From Syntrophomonas sp. UBA1368 (GTDB taxonomy: Bacteria > Bacillota > Syntrophomonadia > Syntrophomonadales > Syntrophomonadaceae), in assembly GCA_002305965.1 (NCBI GenBank), contig DBRM01000063.1:13346-35344 (forward strand): a DNA stretch of 21,999 nt, given 5' to 3'. The notes beneath the pieces are model-generated. The model did not search any database. It had not been told where the DNA came from and worked only from the letters and a program-made list of their open reading frames with translations. This document shows positions 1-7,454 of the stretch, piece by piece (within the stretch, counting starts at the first letter, position 1; every line of letters begins with the position of its first letter). Position numbers and translations under genes: made by a program.

Positions 1-57
1 GTTTTAGACGGGAACCTGGATGATTTTATTTATGCTTATCTGCATAATGGACATTAA
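1..57 (+). CDS. C-terminal tail of an unidentified upstream gene (partial)
   Basis: Frame 1 is open from the first base to a TAA at 55-57 and encodes 18 residues ending in AYLHNGH. The stop lies 17 bases before the transketolase start, with a strong ribosome binding site between them, which fits the end of an upstream gene in the same operon. Too little remains to name the product. The open frame is short enough that chance cannot be excluded. Confidence 0.5.
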   Translation, partial: VLDGNLDDFIYAYLHNGH

Positions 58-74
58 ATATTTAAGGGAGGATC

Positions 75-932
75 ATGGTGCGAGAGATTAATGAGCAATC
101 GCTGCAGTTGATAGCAAAAAAGGCAGTAACCATCCGCAAAAACATTATAACCATGCTGGGTGAGTCTGGTTCAGGACATACGGGAGGTTCAATGTCAGCA
201 GCCGACATAATGGCTTGTTTGTACTTCTGGGAAATGAATATTGATGCCAGTCAGCCTCAGGCACCCGGACGAGACCGCTTTGTACTCAGTAAAGGTCATG
301 CTGCACCCGTTCTTTATGCGGCCCTGGCCGAAAAAGGGTTCTTCCCTGTCGAGGATTTGATGAGCTTGCGTAAACTGGGCAGTCCTTTACAGGGACATCC
401 CGATATGAGAAAACTGGCGGGCGTGGAAGCGTCAACCGGTTCATTGGGACAGGGAATTTCATGGGCCGTTGGTATGGCTCTGGCAGGTAAGATGGACAAT
501 GCCGGGTACCGGGTATACACTTTATTGGGTGACGGCGAGTTGGAGGAAGGGATGGTCTGGGAAGCAGTTATGGCTGCTGCGCATTATCGCCTGGATAATC
601 TTGCAGCGATCGTTGATAATAACGGACTGCAAATTGACGGTAGGGTGCAAGATGTAATGGATGTACGACCGATCGCAGCCAAATTTGCAGCTTTTAACTG
701 GGCAGTCATTGAAATTGACGGCCACCAACCGGAGCAAATCATGACCGCCCTGGAAAAATCCCGCAGCATAAAAGGTCAGCCCACAGCAATTATTGCCAAA
801 ACCATAAAAGGTAAAGGTTGTTCCTTTATGGAGGATAAGGCAGAATGGCACGGCACCGCACCGAAAAAGGATGAGGCTGAGCGGGCTTTGGAAGAGATTG
901 AAGCCTATGCTCATGCAAAAGGAATTTGTTAA
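75..932 (+). CDS. Transketolase, N-terminal (thiamine diphosphate-binding) subunit
   Basis: This 285-residue protein is the N-terminal half of a split transketolase, the cytoplasmic non-oxidative pentose phosphate enzyme that moves two-carbon ketol units between sugar phosphates. Visible motifs are SGHTGGS near residues 33-39 with His35, SKGHAAP near 72-78 with His75, QGHPD around His108, GSLGQG at 122-127, and the ThDP/metal motif GDGELEEG at 152-159 closing with Asn182-Asn183. The protein ends at the end of the Pyr-binding PP domain, as expected for the two-gene form. The ribosome binding site AAGGGAGG at 64-71 is only 3 bases from ATG 75 but 6 from the next codon, GTG 78, so the protein may start one residue later. 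The C-terminal subunit follows after a 30-base gap. Function is known from the family; the split arrangement is seen here directly. Confidence 0.95.
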   Translation: MVREINEQSLQLIAKKAVTIRKNIITMLGESGSGHTGGSMSAADIMACLYFWEMNIDASQPQAPGRDRFVLSKGHAAPVLYAALAEKGFFPVEDLMSLRKLGSPLQGHPDMRKLAGVEASTGSLGQGISWAVGMALAGKMDNAGYRVYTLLGDGELEEGMVWEAVMAAAHYRLDNLAAIVDNNGLQIDGRVQDVMDVRPIAAKFAAFNWAVIEIDGHQPEQIMTALEKSRSIKGQPTAIIAKTIKGKGCSFMEDKAEWHGTAPKKDEAERALEEIEAYAHAKGIC

Positions 933-950
933 AGTCTGATTCAAATACGA

Positions 951-955
951 GGAGG
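951..955 (+). promoter_or_regulatory. Ribosome binding site supporting a TTG start
   Basis: GGAGG stands 7 bases before TTG 963. No ATG or GTG in frame between the previous stop and the conserved N-terminus is better placed, so this site fixes the TTG as the start of the second transketolase subunit. Confidence 0.8.
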
Positions 956-962
956 AATAACA

Positions 963-1910
963 TTGGAAAAACAGGCTACCCGTGATGCCTATGGAGAGGC
1001 ACTGGTGGAACTGGGACACCTGCATGAAGAGGTGGTGGTTTTAGATGCAGATCTGTCATCATCAACCAAGACAGCAGGTTTCGCGAAAACTTTCCCGGAA
1101 AGATTTTTTAATGCCGGAATAGCCGAACAAAATATGATTGGTATGTCGGCCGGATTGGCTGCAGCGGGAAAAACCGTATTTGCCAGTTCCTTTGCGATGT
1201 TTGCAGCGGGAAGAGCTTTTGAGCAAGTACGAAATTCACTTGCTTATGCCAACTTAAATGTTAAAGTATGCGCTACCCATGCCGGGCTGACAGTAGGAGA
1301 AGATGGAGGTTCTCATCAGGCGGTGGAAGATATTGCTCTGATGCGTGCGGTTCCCAATATGTGTGTAGTCGTACCTGCTGATGGTCCCAGTACCAAAGCA
1401 GCGCTCTTTCAGCTTTATGAAAGGCAAGGTCCGGCCTATCTTCGCCTGGGGCGTCCGGCAGTGCCAAAGATATATGACAACAAGATGGATATGGTGATTG
1501 GAAAAGGCATCGAACTGCGGACAGGAAATGATGCCGCTATCATCGCCTGCGGTATCATGGTGGAAAAATCACTTCAAGCCGCCCGGCTTTTAGCCGAAGA
1601 GGGGATCCAGGTCACAGTGGTTGATATGCATACCATAAAGCCTATCGATTCCGGGATGATTATCCATCTGGCAAAAACCACCGGCGCTTTACTGACGGCA
1701 GAGGAACATAGCATTCTTGGTGGTCTGGGCAGTGCAGTGGCAGAAATAACCGCTGCAGAATGTCCGGTGCTGGTAGAAAGACTGGGGATAAACGACAAAT
1801 TCGGACAATCCGGAGCTCCTGATCAGCTTTTGGAGCATTACGGACTGACCGTCCAGGAAATCATCAATAAAATACATTTATTGCTAAAAAAGAAAAAAGC
1901 AATAAAATAA
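963..1910 (+). CDS. Transketolase, C-terminal subunit
   Basis: This 315-residue protein is the partner of the preceding gene and supplies the pyrimidine-binding and C-terminal domains of transketolase. The catalytic glutamate that activates thiamine diphosphate is Glu55 in GIAEQNM. The THAGLTVGEDGGSHQ stretch near residues 106-120 is the usual substrate and phosphate loop of this family, and the transketolase C domain starts around residue 180 (NDAAIIACGIM). Translation starts at TTG, with GGAGG 7 bases upstream; the first residues, MEKQATRDAYGEAL, fit the normal start of the family. The C-terminus is unusually lysine-rich (LLLKKKKAIK). A terminator follows 26 bases after the stop. The split form could be confused with the related deoxyxylulose phosphate synthase, but that enzyme is a single chain. 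Confidence 0.95.
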   Translation: MEKQATRDAYGEALVELGHLHEEVVVLDADLSSSTKTAGFAKTFPERFFNAGIAEQNMIGMSAGLAAAGKTVFASSFAMFAAGRAFEQVRNSLAYANLNVKVCATHAGLTVGEDGGSHQAVEDIALMRAVPNMCVVVPADGPSTKAALFQLYERQGPAYLRLGRPAVPKIYDNKMDMVIGKGIELRTGNDAAIIACGIMVEKSLQAARLLAEEGIQVTVVDMHTIKPIDSGMIIHLAKTTGALLTAEEHSILGGLGSAVAEITAAECPVLVERLGINDKFGQSGAPDQLLEHYGLTVQEIINKIHLLLKKKKAIK

Positions 1911-1936
1911 AGAAGGTATTTTTCTTAATTTTGTAG

Positions 1937-1962
1937 AATCACCCAGATTGGGTGATTTTTTT
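1937..1962 (+). terminator. Intrinsic terminator after transketolase
   Basis: AATCACCC (1937-1944) pairs perfectly with GGGTGATT (1950-1957) around a 5-base loop, and seven T run from 1956 to 1962. It separates the transketolase unit from ftsE. Confidence 0.9.
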
Positions 1963-2030
1963 ATGCCAATTATTTTCTCGGCGACGACAGATATAGCCAG
2001 GATTTTGTATATGGTTTCGGAGGGAGATAA

Positions 2031-2720
2031 ATGCTGATTCAATTTTACAATGTCTCCAAAATATATCCCAATGGTGTCAAAGCCCTCGATGATATTTCAT
2101 TGAAAATTGATCGGGGCGAGTTTATTTTTTTGATGGGTGCCAGCGGTGCTGGCAAATCCAGTTTTGTTAAATTGCTTTTCCGTGAAGAACTGCCCAGCCG
2201 TGGCCAAATTTTTATGAATTCACGCAGTATCGTCAGAATGAAACGCAGTGAAATACCGAAAATGAGGCGTAATATTGGCGTTGTTTTTCAGGATTTTAAA
2301 CTGCTGGAGAACAAAACAGTAGCGGAAAATGTTGCTTTTGCCATGGAAGTTGTGGGAGCCCCCCTGCGCAGCATACAAAAACGAGTACCGCAGGTCATCA
2401 AGCAGGTAGGGCTGGAAGGTTATGAACATACCTTTCCCGGTCAGTTATCAGGCGGGGAACAACAGCGGGTAGGAATCGCCAGGGCTTTGGCCAATGAACC
2501 GTTGATGCTGATCGCCGATGAACCTACTGGCAACCTGGATATGGACACATCCCTGGAAATCATGGAATTACTGTATGATATCAACCGTAAAGGCACTACG
2601 GTGATCATGGCCACCCATGCCCAGCAGTTGGTTAAATCGGCACACAAAAGAGTGGTCATGCTGGAGAAAGGCAAAATTGTATCTGATTCGCAGGTTCAAT
2701 TCGAGGAGCAGCAAATATGA
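2031..2720 (+). CDS. ftsE: Cell division ATP-binding protein FtsE
   Basis: FtsE is the cytoplasmic ATPase of the FtsEX complex, which couples ATP hydrolysis to activation of peptidoglycan hydrolases outside the membrane. The 229 residues show a complete ABC ATPase: Walker A GASGAGKS at 36-43, Q-loop Gln87 in VFQDFKLL, signature LSGGEQQR at 139-146, Walker B LMLIADEP at 158-165 with Glu164, and switch His196. The length is typical of FtsE. ATG 2031 has GGAGGG at 2019-2024, and a terminator lies upstream, so transcription should begin between 1963 and 2018, although I see no convincing -35/-10 pair there. The stop overlaps the ftsX start by 4 bases (ATGA), implying translational coupling. The FtsX neighbour decides the name over other MacB/LolD-type ATPases. 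Confidence 0.97.
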   Translation: MLIQFYNVSKIYPNGVKALDDISLKIDRGEFIFLMGASGAGKSSFVKLLFREELPSRGQIFMNSRSIVRMKRSEIPKMRRNIGVVFQDFKLLENKTVAENVAFAMEVVGAPLRSIQKRVPQVIKQVGLEGYEHTFPGQLSGGEQQRVGIARALANEPLMLIADEPTGNLDMDTSLEIMELLYDINRKGTTVIMATHAQQLVKSAHKRVVMLEKGKIVSDSQVQFEEQQI

Positions 2721-3601
2721 ATATGCGAAATATAAAATATTTTTTCAGCGAATCTTACAAATCCCTTTACCGCAACAGAGTATTATCCCTGGCTACCATA
2801 GCCAATGTTGCCATATGTATATTGATCCTCGGAGCGGCCGTACTGCTCACCGTTAACGCCAGCAGTATCATCAGCAATCTGGAATCGGATGTAGAGATAG
2901 TGGCTTTTATCGATAAAGAACTATCTGCTAAAGAAACTGATTTGCTGCAGAGCAAAATTGAAAAAATCGACGGGGTAAAAACCATTGTTTTTGTTTCCAA
3001 AGAACAAGGATTGAAAGATCTGCAGGAAAAATTCGGTGGTACGGAATATGATCTGGGTTCCACCCTGGGGGAAAACCCCCTGCGGGATTCATTTGAGATC
3101 CAGGCAGTGGACCCCCATCAGGTGCCGGATATTGCCAAAAATATAGAGATATTAAACGGAGTCTATAAAGTAAATTATGGCAAGGGCGTGATAGACAAGC
3201 TCTTTCAGGTGACGAAATGGGTCAGAGTGGTTGGCGTTGCAATGATATTTCTATTGGCTTTCGGCGCTGTATTTCTGATTTCCACTACCATCAGACTGGC
3301 AATATTCAGCCGCCGCAAGGAAGTATATCTGATGAAACTGATTGGTGCATCAGACTGGTTTGTCAGAATGCCTTTTTTCCTGGAGGGCATATTTTTGGGT
3401 TTGACAGGTGCGATCATTGCGGTGTTGTTGCTGGCCTTAGGTTACAGTTCACTGACCGGGCAGGCACATACGATTTTATTCCTGCCCATCGTTACCGATG
3501 TTAGATTTTTGCTCCATATTTATGCGGGCTTACTGGCGGCAGGAATGCTGCTGGGAGTTATCGCTACTTATTTTTCCCTAAATAAATATCTGGATGTTTG
3601 A
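2717..3601 (+). CDS. ftsX: Cell division protein FtsX
   Basis: FtsX is the membrane subunit of FtsEX, a MacB-type transporter fold used for mechanical signalling rather than transport. The 294 residues show the FtsX pattern: a cytoplasmic N-terminus with a YFFSESYKSLYRNR segment, a first membrane helix at about 22-46, a large extracellular domain at about 50-165, then three helices near 169-193, 219-243 and 264-287. The extracellular loop is the part that contacts the cell-wall hydrolase in characterised systems. Start ATG 2717 overlaps the end of ftsE; ATG 2723 is a possible alternative, and GAGGAG at 2703-2708 serves either. A secreted M23 peptidase follows after 39 bases, the expected partner. 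Confidence 0.96.
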   Translation: MNMRNIKYFFSESYKSLYRNRVLSLATIANVAICILILGAAVLLTVNASSIISNLESDVEIVAFIDKELSAKETDLLQSKIEKIDGVKTIVFVSKEQGLKDLQEKFGGTEYDLGSTLGENPLRDSFEIQAVDPHQVPDIAKNIEILNGVYKVNYGKGVIDKLFQVTKWVRVVGVAMIFLLAFGAVFLISTTIRLAIFSRRKEVYLMKLIGASDWFVRMPFFLEGIFLGLTGAIIAVLLLALGYSSLTGQAHTILFLPIVTDVRFLLHIYAGLLAAGMLLGVIATYFSLNKYLDV

Positions 3602-3640
3602 TCGATTTTTGCAGCCTGGTCAAAGGAGGGTGATTTCAGA

Positions 3641-4777
3641 ATGAAGAGATTAAAAAAATGGTTAAGCCTGGCGGTATTGTCAACCTTTTTTCTGGTCAGC
3701 ATTTTGCCGGTATATGCTGATGAAATTGATGATGCCCGTAATCAACTGCAGGATGTAGGACAAAAGATCAATGCCCAGCAGAGTAAATTGAATAGTGCCA
3801 AAAAACAAGAAAATACCATAATGGGACAAATACAGAGCATAGAAAAAAACATTATTCAAAAAGAAAATGAAATCAAAACCCTGGAAGACAAGATCGAATA
3901 TTTACAAACCAATATCGCAGTAACCGAAGAAAACATTGAACTGGCAGAAGCCGACCTGCAGGAAAAAAATCAACAGTTAAGTGACCGATTGGTGTACATA
4001 TACGAAAAAGGCGATTTGACTTACCTGGAAGTATTATTGTCTGCAACCGACCTGAAGGATTTCCTGACTCGTTATGACCTCTTGAATATGATCGTAGAAC
4101 AGGATATAGCCTTGATCGAATCTATCAATCAACAAAAAAAGACTCTGGAACTTAATAAAAGTGAGCTGGAAGTACAGAAAAATGAGTTGCTCTATGCCCA
4201 GGACAGCGAAAAATCCAAAAGGGAAGAATTAAGCGATCAAAAGCAGGACAAGAAAAAAATCTTAACCAGTGTACAGCAGGAAAAGGCGCAATATGAAAAA
4301 GCGCTGAAAGAATTAGAGCAAACTTCCAAGGAACTGGAAACTTTGATCCGCAGGATTCAGGCAGGCACCAGCGGAGAGCAACAGGGTACAGGTGTTTTTA
4401 CCTGGCCTGCACCTGGTTACAGCACCATCACATCTCCGTATGGCATGAGATATCATCCCATTTTAAAATATAACAAGAAGCATACCGGAGTTGATATAGG
4501 AGCTCCAAGCGGGGCTAATATTGTAGCAGCTGACAGCGGTACGGTGATTCAGACCGGGTGGATGGGAGGCTATGGTCAGGTGGTAGTCATCGATCATGGC
4601 GGCGGGATTTCCACGCTCTATGCGCACATGTCTACCATTATCGCTGCCAACGGAGCTTCGGTAACCAAAGGCGAGACCATTGGCAAAGTTGGTTCGACAG
4701 GTTGGAGCACCGGGCCGCATTTACATTTTGAAGTAAGGATCAATGGTGTGGATACCAATCCGATGAGTTATATTTAG
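3641..4777 (+). CDS. Secreted coiled-coil M23 metallopeptidase, likely FtsEX-dependent murein hydrolase
   Basis: This 378-residue protein is probably exported and acts on peptidoglycan. Residues 1-26 form a signal peptide (Lys/Arg-rich start, hydrophobic core, PVYA before a likely cut after 26). Residues about 28-240 are heptad-rich, Gln/Glu/Lys-rich coiled coil broken near 120-150, the architecture of EnvC, CwlO and PcsB. The LytM/M23 domain covers about 252-378. Zinc ligands His281, Asp285 (HTGVD) and His362 (HLH) and the catalytic histidines His329 (YAHM) and His360 are all present, so it should be an enzyme; E. coli EnvC by contrast has a degenerate LytM domain and acts as an activator. 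An AAAGGAGGGTGAT site at 3622-3634 is an almost complete anti-SD match. Its place directly after ftsEX suggests it is their partner; that is inference. Confidence 0.92.
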   Translation: MKRLKKWLSLAVLSTFFLVSILPVYADEIDDARNQLQDVGQKINAQQSKLNSAKKQENTIMGQIQSIEKNIIQKENEIKTLEDKIEYLQTNIAVTEENIELAEADLQEKNQQLSDRLVYIYEKGDLTYLEVLLSATDLKDFLTRYDLLNMIVEQDIALIESINQQKKTLELNKSELEVQKNELLYAQDSEKSKREELSDQKQDKKKILTSVQQEKAQYEKALKELEQTSKELETLIRRIQAGTSGEQQGTGVFTWPAPGYSTITSPYGMRYHPILKYNKKHTGVDIGAPSGANIVAADSGTVIQTGWMGGYGQVVVIDHGGGISTLYAHMSTIIAANGASVTKGETIGKVGSTGWSTGPHLHFEVRINGVDTNPMSYI

Positions 4778-4799
4778 CGGCAAATATAATCACTTTATC

Positions 4800-4828
4800 A
4801 GAGCGGAGCACGAGCTCTGCTCTTTTTT
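4800..4828 (+). terminator. Intrinsic terminator after the M23 peptidase gene
   Basis: AGAGCGGAGC (4800-4809) pairs with GCTCTGCTCT (4814-4823) with one G-U pair around a 4-base loop, followed by T 4823-4828. It closes the ftsE-ftsX-M23 unit. Confidence 0.88.
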
Positions 4829-4838
4829 GTCATAAATT

Positions 4839-4847
4839 TGTTATATT
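4839..4847 (+). promoter_or_regulatory. Possible extended -10 promoter for the S41 protease gene
   Basis: TGTTATATT reads as an extended -10 (TG, one base, TATATT, 5 of 6 matches). It lies just after the preceding terminator and about 105 bases before the start codon. No -35 is recognisable because that position falls inside the terminator. The rest of 4829-4952 is AT-rich and shows nothing else I can support. Confidence 0.3.
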
Positions 4848-4952
4848 TGTTGCTGTCTGATTCCCGAAAAAACTATTAATGTTATCTTTGGTGGAGTAAC
4901 ATATAAATTGGAGTTTTGAAATAAAATGCAGTATGGTGGTGAAGATTTATAA

Positions 4953-6098
4953 ATGCGGGGATTCATTAAAGGACTAAGTATATTTTTTGCTATAATCGGC
5001 GGCATTGCCACAGCTTTGGTTTTGTTGCTTTTGTTGACAAACTTTACAGCTGTGACTACTTTTTTTAGTGTATTGGGTCTGGTCAATACACAGTCGTTGT
5101 ATGATTCCGATTCGGCAGGTTTGATCAACGGCGCGACAGAAGGCATTGTGGCCTCCCTTGAAGATCCCTATTCGCGGTATCTCGATCCGCAAACCTGGGA
5201 GGATCTGGAGAGTAAATTGGAAGCAAAATTCGGCGGCATCGGAGTATATGTTTTACAGGATGATGAAGGCCGGCATAAAATCGTAGCACCGATAAAGGAT
5301 ACCCCCGCCTTTAAAGCGGGTATCAAAAACGGGGATATAATCATCGGCATCAATGGTGAAAGTACCATGAATATGAGCCAGGATGAAGTGGTACATCAGA
5401 TGCGTGGTGAACCGGGGACTCAGCTGCTTCTGACTGTATATCGGGAAAGCGATGGAAAAGAATATGAATTTACCATAATACGCGAAATTATTAATGTACC
5501 TTCTGTGGATGCCAAAGTCCTTGATGAGATTCCGGGTACCGGATATATCAAACTGAACCAGTTTCATACCCTGTCTGCCCAGGAAATGGCCGACAGCCTC
5601 AATACTTTGCTGGGGGAAAACAATATCCAGGGATTGATCCTGGATTTGCGTGATAATGGGGGCGGCGAATTTCAAGCCTCAATCACCATTGCCAGCCTTT
5701 TTCTTGAAAATGGCCAGGAAGTGGTAAGTGTTGCTGACAGTTATGGCAATGAAACCGTACACCAGGCCACCGGACAATCGGTTGATATTCCGCTGGTGGT
5801 TTTAGTCAATGGCAATAGTGCCAGTGCATCAGAAATTTTGGCCGGTGCTTTACAGGATAATAAAAGGGCGCTGCTGGTCGGAGAGCAAACTTTTGGCAAA
5901 GGTCTGGTGCAGACGATCTTCCAATTACCTGACGGGGGCGCTCTGCAGCTTACCACCCAGAAATATTTCACACCCAATGGAACGGATATCAACAAAATCG
6001 GTATTACTCCAGATTACATTGTAGAAGCTCCCGAAGATGACACAGAGGACGTACAACTGCAGAAAGCCATAGAGCTTATAAAAAAACAAATTTATTAA
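4953..6098 (+). CDS. S41 carboxyl-terminal processing peptidase (CtpA/CtpB type)
   Basis: A membrane-anchored serine protease of 381 residues whose active domain should lie outside the cytoplasm. One membrane helix spans about 8-30. A PDZ domain covers about 92-165, including the IGVYV and INGES strands, and the S41 domain follows. Spacing to the known Ser-Lys-Gln triad of CtpB gives Ser291 (in NSASASEI), Lys316 (in TFGKG) and Gln320, all present. Family members trim C-termini of exported proteins; CtpB in Bacillus also cuts the SpoIVFA signalling protein during sporulation. The start at ATG 4953 uses a weak site, GGTGGTGA at 4935-4942. Terminators on both sides make it a single-gene unit. 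Proximity to a secreted cell-wall hydrolase suggests a role in envelope protein turnover, but the substrate cannot be told from sequence. Confidence 0.94.
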   Translation: MRGFIKGLSIFFAIIGGIATALVLLLLLTNFTAVTTFFSVLGLVNTQSLYDSDSAGLINGATEGIVASLEDPYSRYLDPQTWEDLESKLEAKFGGIGVYVLQDDEGRHKIVAPIKDTPAFKAGIKNGDIIIGINGESTMNMSQDEVVHQMRGEPGTQLLLTVYRESDGKEYEFTIIREIINVPSVDAKVLDEIPGTGYIKLNQFHTLSAQEMADSLNTLLGENNIQGLILDLRDNGGGEFQASITIASLFLENGQEVVSVADSYGNETVHQATGQSVDIPLVVLVNGNSASASEILAGALQDNKRALLVGEQTFGKGLVQTIFQLPDGGALQLTTQKYFTPNGTDINKIGITPDYIVEAPEDDTEDVQLQKAIELIKKQIY

Positions 6099-6126
6099 GG
6101 GATTTTTAGAAACAAGGACAGTAAAC

Positions 6127-6164
6127 AAAAAAGGTGCTGAATCGAACATTACAGCACCTTTTTT
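6127..6164 (+). terminator. Strong intrinsic terminator, potentially bidirectional
   Basis: AAAAAAGGTGCTG (6127-6139) pairs perfectly over 13 bases with CAGCACCTTTTTT (6152-6164); the loop is 12 bases. The A-run on one side and T-run on the other would allow termination on either strand, though no gene reads from the right on the minus strand. It ends the protease gene. Confidence 0.92.
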
Positions 6165-6179
6165 ATATCCGGAAAAATA

Positions 6180-6208
6180 AACTCCTTTTGGCTGTTTTGC
6201 ATATACTA
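6180..6208 (+). promoter_or_regulatory. Possible sigma-K-like promoter before the duplicated P-loop gene
   Basis: CATATACTA at 6200-6208 matches the CATANNNTA -10 used by the sporulation mother-cell factor sigma-K. AACT at 6180-6183, 16 bases upstream, matches three of four positions of the short -35 MACM. TATACT inside the same site is also a 5-of-6 match to a sigma-A -10, but no sigma-A -35 is present at 16-18 bases. It lies 30 bases before the start codon, downstream of a terminator, where a promoter is needed. Confidence 0.35.
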
Positions 6209-6220
6209 AAGCAGGCAAAT

Positions 6221-6230
6221 GGGAGAGGGG
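6221..6230 (+). promoter_or_regulatory. Ribosome binding site fixing the start of the duplicated P-loop gene
   Basis: GGGAGAGGGG is 8 bases before ATG 6239. The open frame extends upstream to a GTG at 6134, but that codon lies inside the stem of the preceding terminator, so 6239 is the credible start. Confidence 0.75.
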
Positions 6231-6238
6231 CTTTTACT

Positions 6239-7312
6239 ATGCAAAATCGGGAAAAGGTTCGTTATGTTTTTACCAGCAGCAATACCCGCCGGGGTTTTCA
6301 CACTTTTATCCCGCAGCTGCTTTGTGGTCTTCATCGGCTGTATGTTCTTGAAGGACCGCTTGGTTCGGGGCAGGGAGTTTTTATACGGCAGCTGGGTGAG
6401 GATGTTCTGGAAAGAGGTTTATGCGCTGAGTTCTGGATCTCAGCTTCTGATCCCTTAAATCCTGAGGGAATATTGATCCCGGAAATGGAGACTGCAGTGG
6501 TCTGCAGCCAATTGATCGAATCCGTGGCCTATAAGGAGATCCCTTTGGTCCGCTTCTTAGATATTGCGTCTTTTATGGACCAAAGCATGCTAACGAGAAA
6601 AACCGGTGTTATAGAAGATTTGTATGAACAAATAGCCCGATGCAGTCAAACAGCCTCACAACATTTGCTTGACGCAGGTAGATATTCCGATGCCATCAAA
6701 AAAATAACCGCTGCCCATATCAACCAGATGAAGATGTCAGAACTGGCAGATGATTTGACCACGCGTATCTTCGATTCACCCGGAAAAGAAAAACATTATT
6801 TTGCCAGTGCAGTGACGGCAGAAGGAATGATAAACTATATTGATACGCTAAGCCAGGCCTGCCGGAAAAGATATCTTTTTACGGGACCGGCAGGTAGCGG
6901 GAAATCTGCAATGATAGCGGCGATTGCTGATAAAGCCCGGCAAAAAGATTTGGTGGTGGAATATTACTACTGTGGTTTCGATGCAGACAGTTTGACTGCC
7001 ATCATTATCCCTAATTTCCAGGTAGCTTTAGTTGATGCAGGATTCCTGGCAGTGAATTTACAGCCCGGGGATGAAATCATTGACAGCCAACAATATTTGG
7101 ACCATTATGACCTGCAGCAATGCGGGCCGCAAATGGCGAAGTGGCAAAGGCAGAATGAAAAGCTGCTGCAGGAAGCTCAGCAACAGCTGGAAAAAGCCCA
7201 ACAAAAACTGGCCGAATTAAAGCGGATCTATGAAACAGCCGCCGATTATAAAAAAGGGGCTCAGCTAAGAGAAGAGATCATTGGCGAAATTACCGGTTCC
7301 CTTCCCAGGTGA
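6239..7312 (+). CDS. Duplicated P-loop ATPase-like protein of unknown function
   Basis: The product of 357 residues resembles a conserved Firmicutes family of double P-loop proteins (PRK06851-like, from memory). It is an internal duplication: each half has a P-loop, then a segment with an acidic residue and a GIxIPE/IIIPN-type strand (residues 70-90 and 247-267). The second Walker A is intact (GPAGSGKS, 216-223). The first is degenerate (GPLGSGQG, 39-46), lacking the Lys and the Ser/Thr that bind phosphate and magnesium, so only the second half should bind nucleotide. Residues 298-345 are a Gln/Glu/Lys-rich coiled coil. There is no signal peptide or membrane helix, so it is cytoplasmic. No terminator separates it from uvrB, but uvrB has its own promoter. 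I cannot assign a function. Confidence 0.85.
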   Translation: MQNREKVRYVFTSSNTRRGFHTFIPQLLCGLHRLYVLEGPLGSGQGVFIRQLGEDVLERGLCAEFWISASDPLNPEGILIPEMETAVVCSQLIESVAYKEIPLVRFLDIASFMDQSMLTRKTGVIEDLYEQIARCSQTASQHLLDAGRYSDAIKKITAAHINQMKMSELADDLTTRIFDSPGKEKHYFASAVTAEGMINYIDTLSQACRKRYLFTGPAGSGKSAMIAAIADKARQKDLVVEYYYCGFDADSLTAIIIPNFQVALVDAGFLAVNLQPGDEIIDSQQYLDHYDLQQCGPQMAKWQRQNEKLLQEAQQQLEKAQQKLAELKRIYETAADYKKGAQLREEIIGEITGSLPR

Positions 7313-7335
7313 TGGAAGCTTGGGCAACGGTTTTA

Positions 7336-7364
7336 TTGGCTATGATCATATAGAATACTATAAT
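7336..7364 (+). promoter_or_regulatory. Sigma-A-type promoter for uvrB
   Basis: TTGGCT (7336-7341, 4 of 6) and a perfect TATAAT (7359-7364) are 17 bases apart. Transcription would start near 7371, leaving a leader of about 84 bases. I see no Firmicutes LexA box (GAAC, four bases, GTTC) in 7313-7454. The leader has an imperfect repeat, GAATC with CCC (7376-7384) against GGGATTC (7407-7413), that might fold. Confidence 0.6.
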
Positions 7365-7454
7365 ATAAATACAGGAATCTCCCCGGGCAGAAGATTACTA
7401 TCCATAGGGATTCTTCTGATCCAGTGTGCGTAAAATTATCAAGGTCGTGATGAT

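Noticed and set aside
522..1025. A 167-codon open frame on the minus strand
   Set aside because: It lies opposite the two transketolase genes, which have full catalytic motifs; its product shows no family pattern and no good start site.
4841..5192. Minus-strand open frames over the ctpA leader and 5' end
   Set aside because: They overlap a well supported gene, have no ribosome binding site in the right place and no recognisable product.
6134..6238. An N-terminal extension of the duplicated P-loop gene starting at GTG 6134
   Set aside because: The codon lies inside the stem of the preceding terminator and has no ribosome binding site; ATG 6239 has one at proper spacing.
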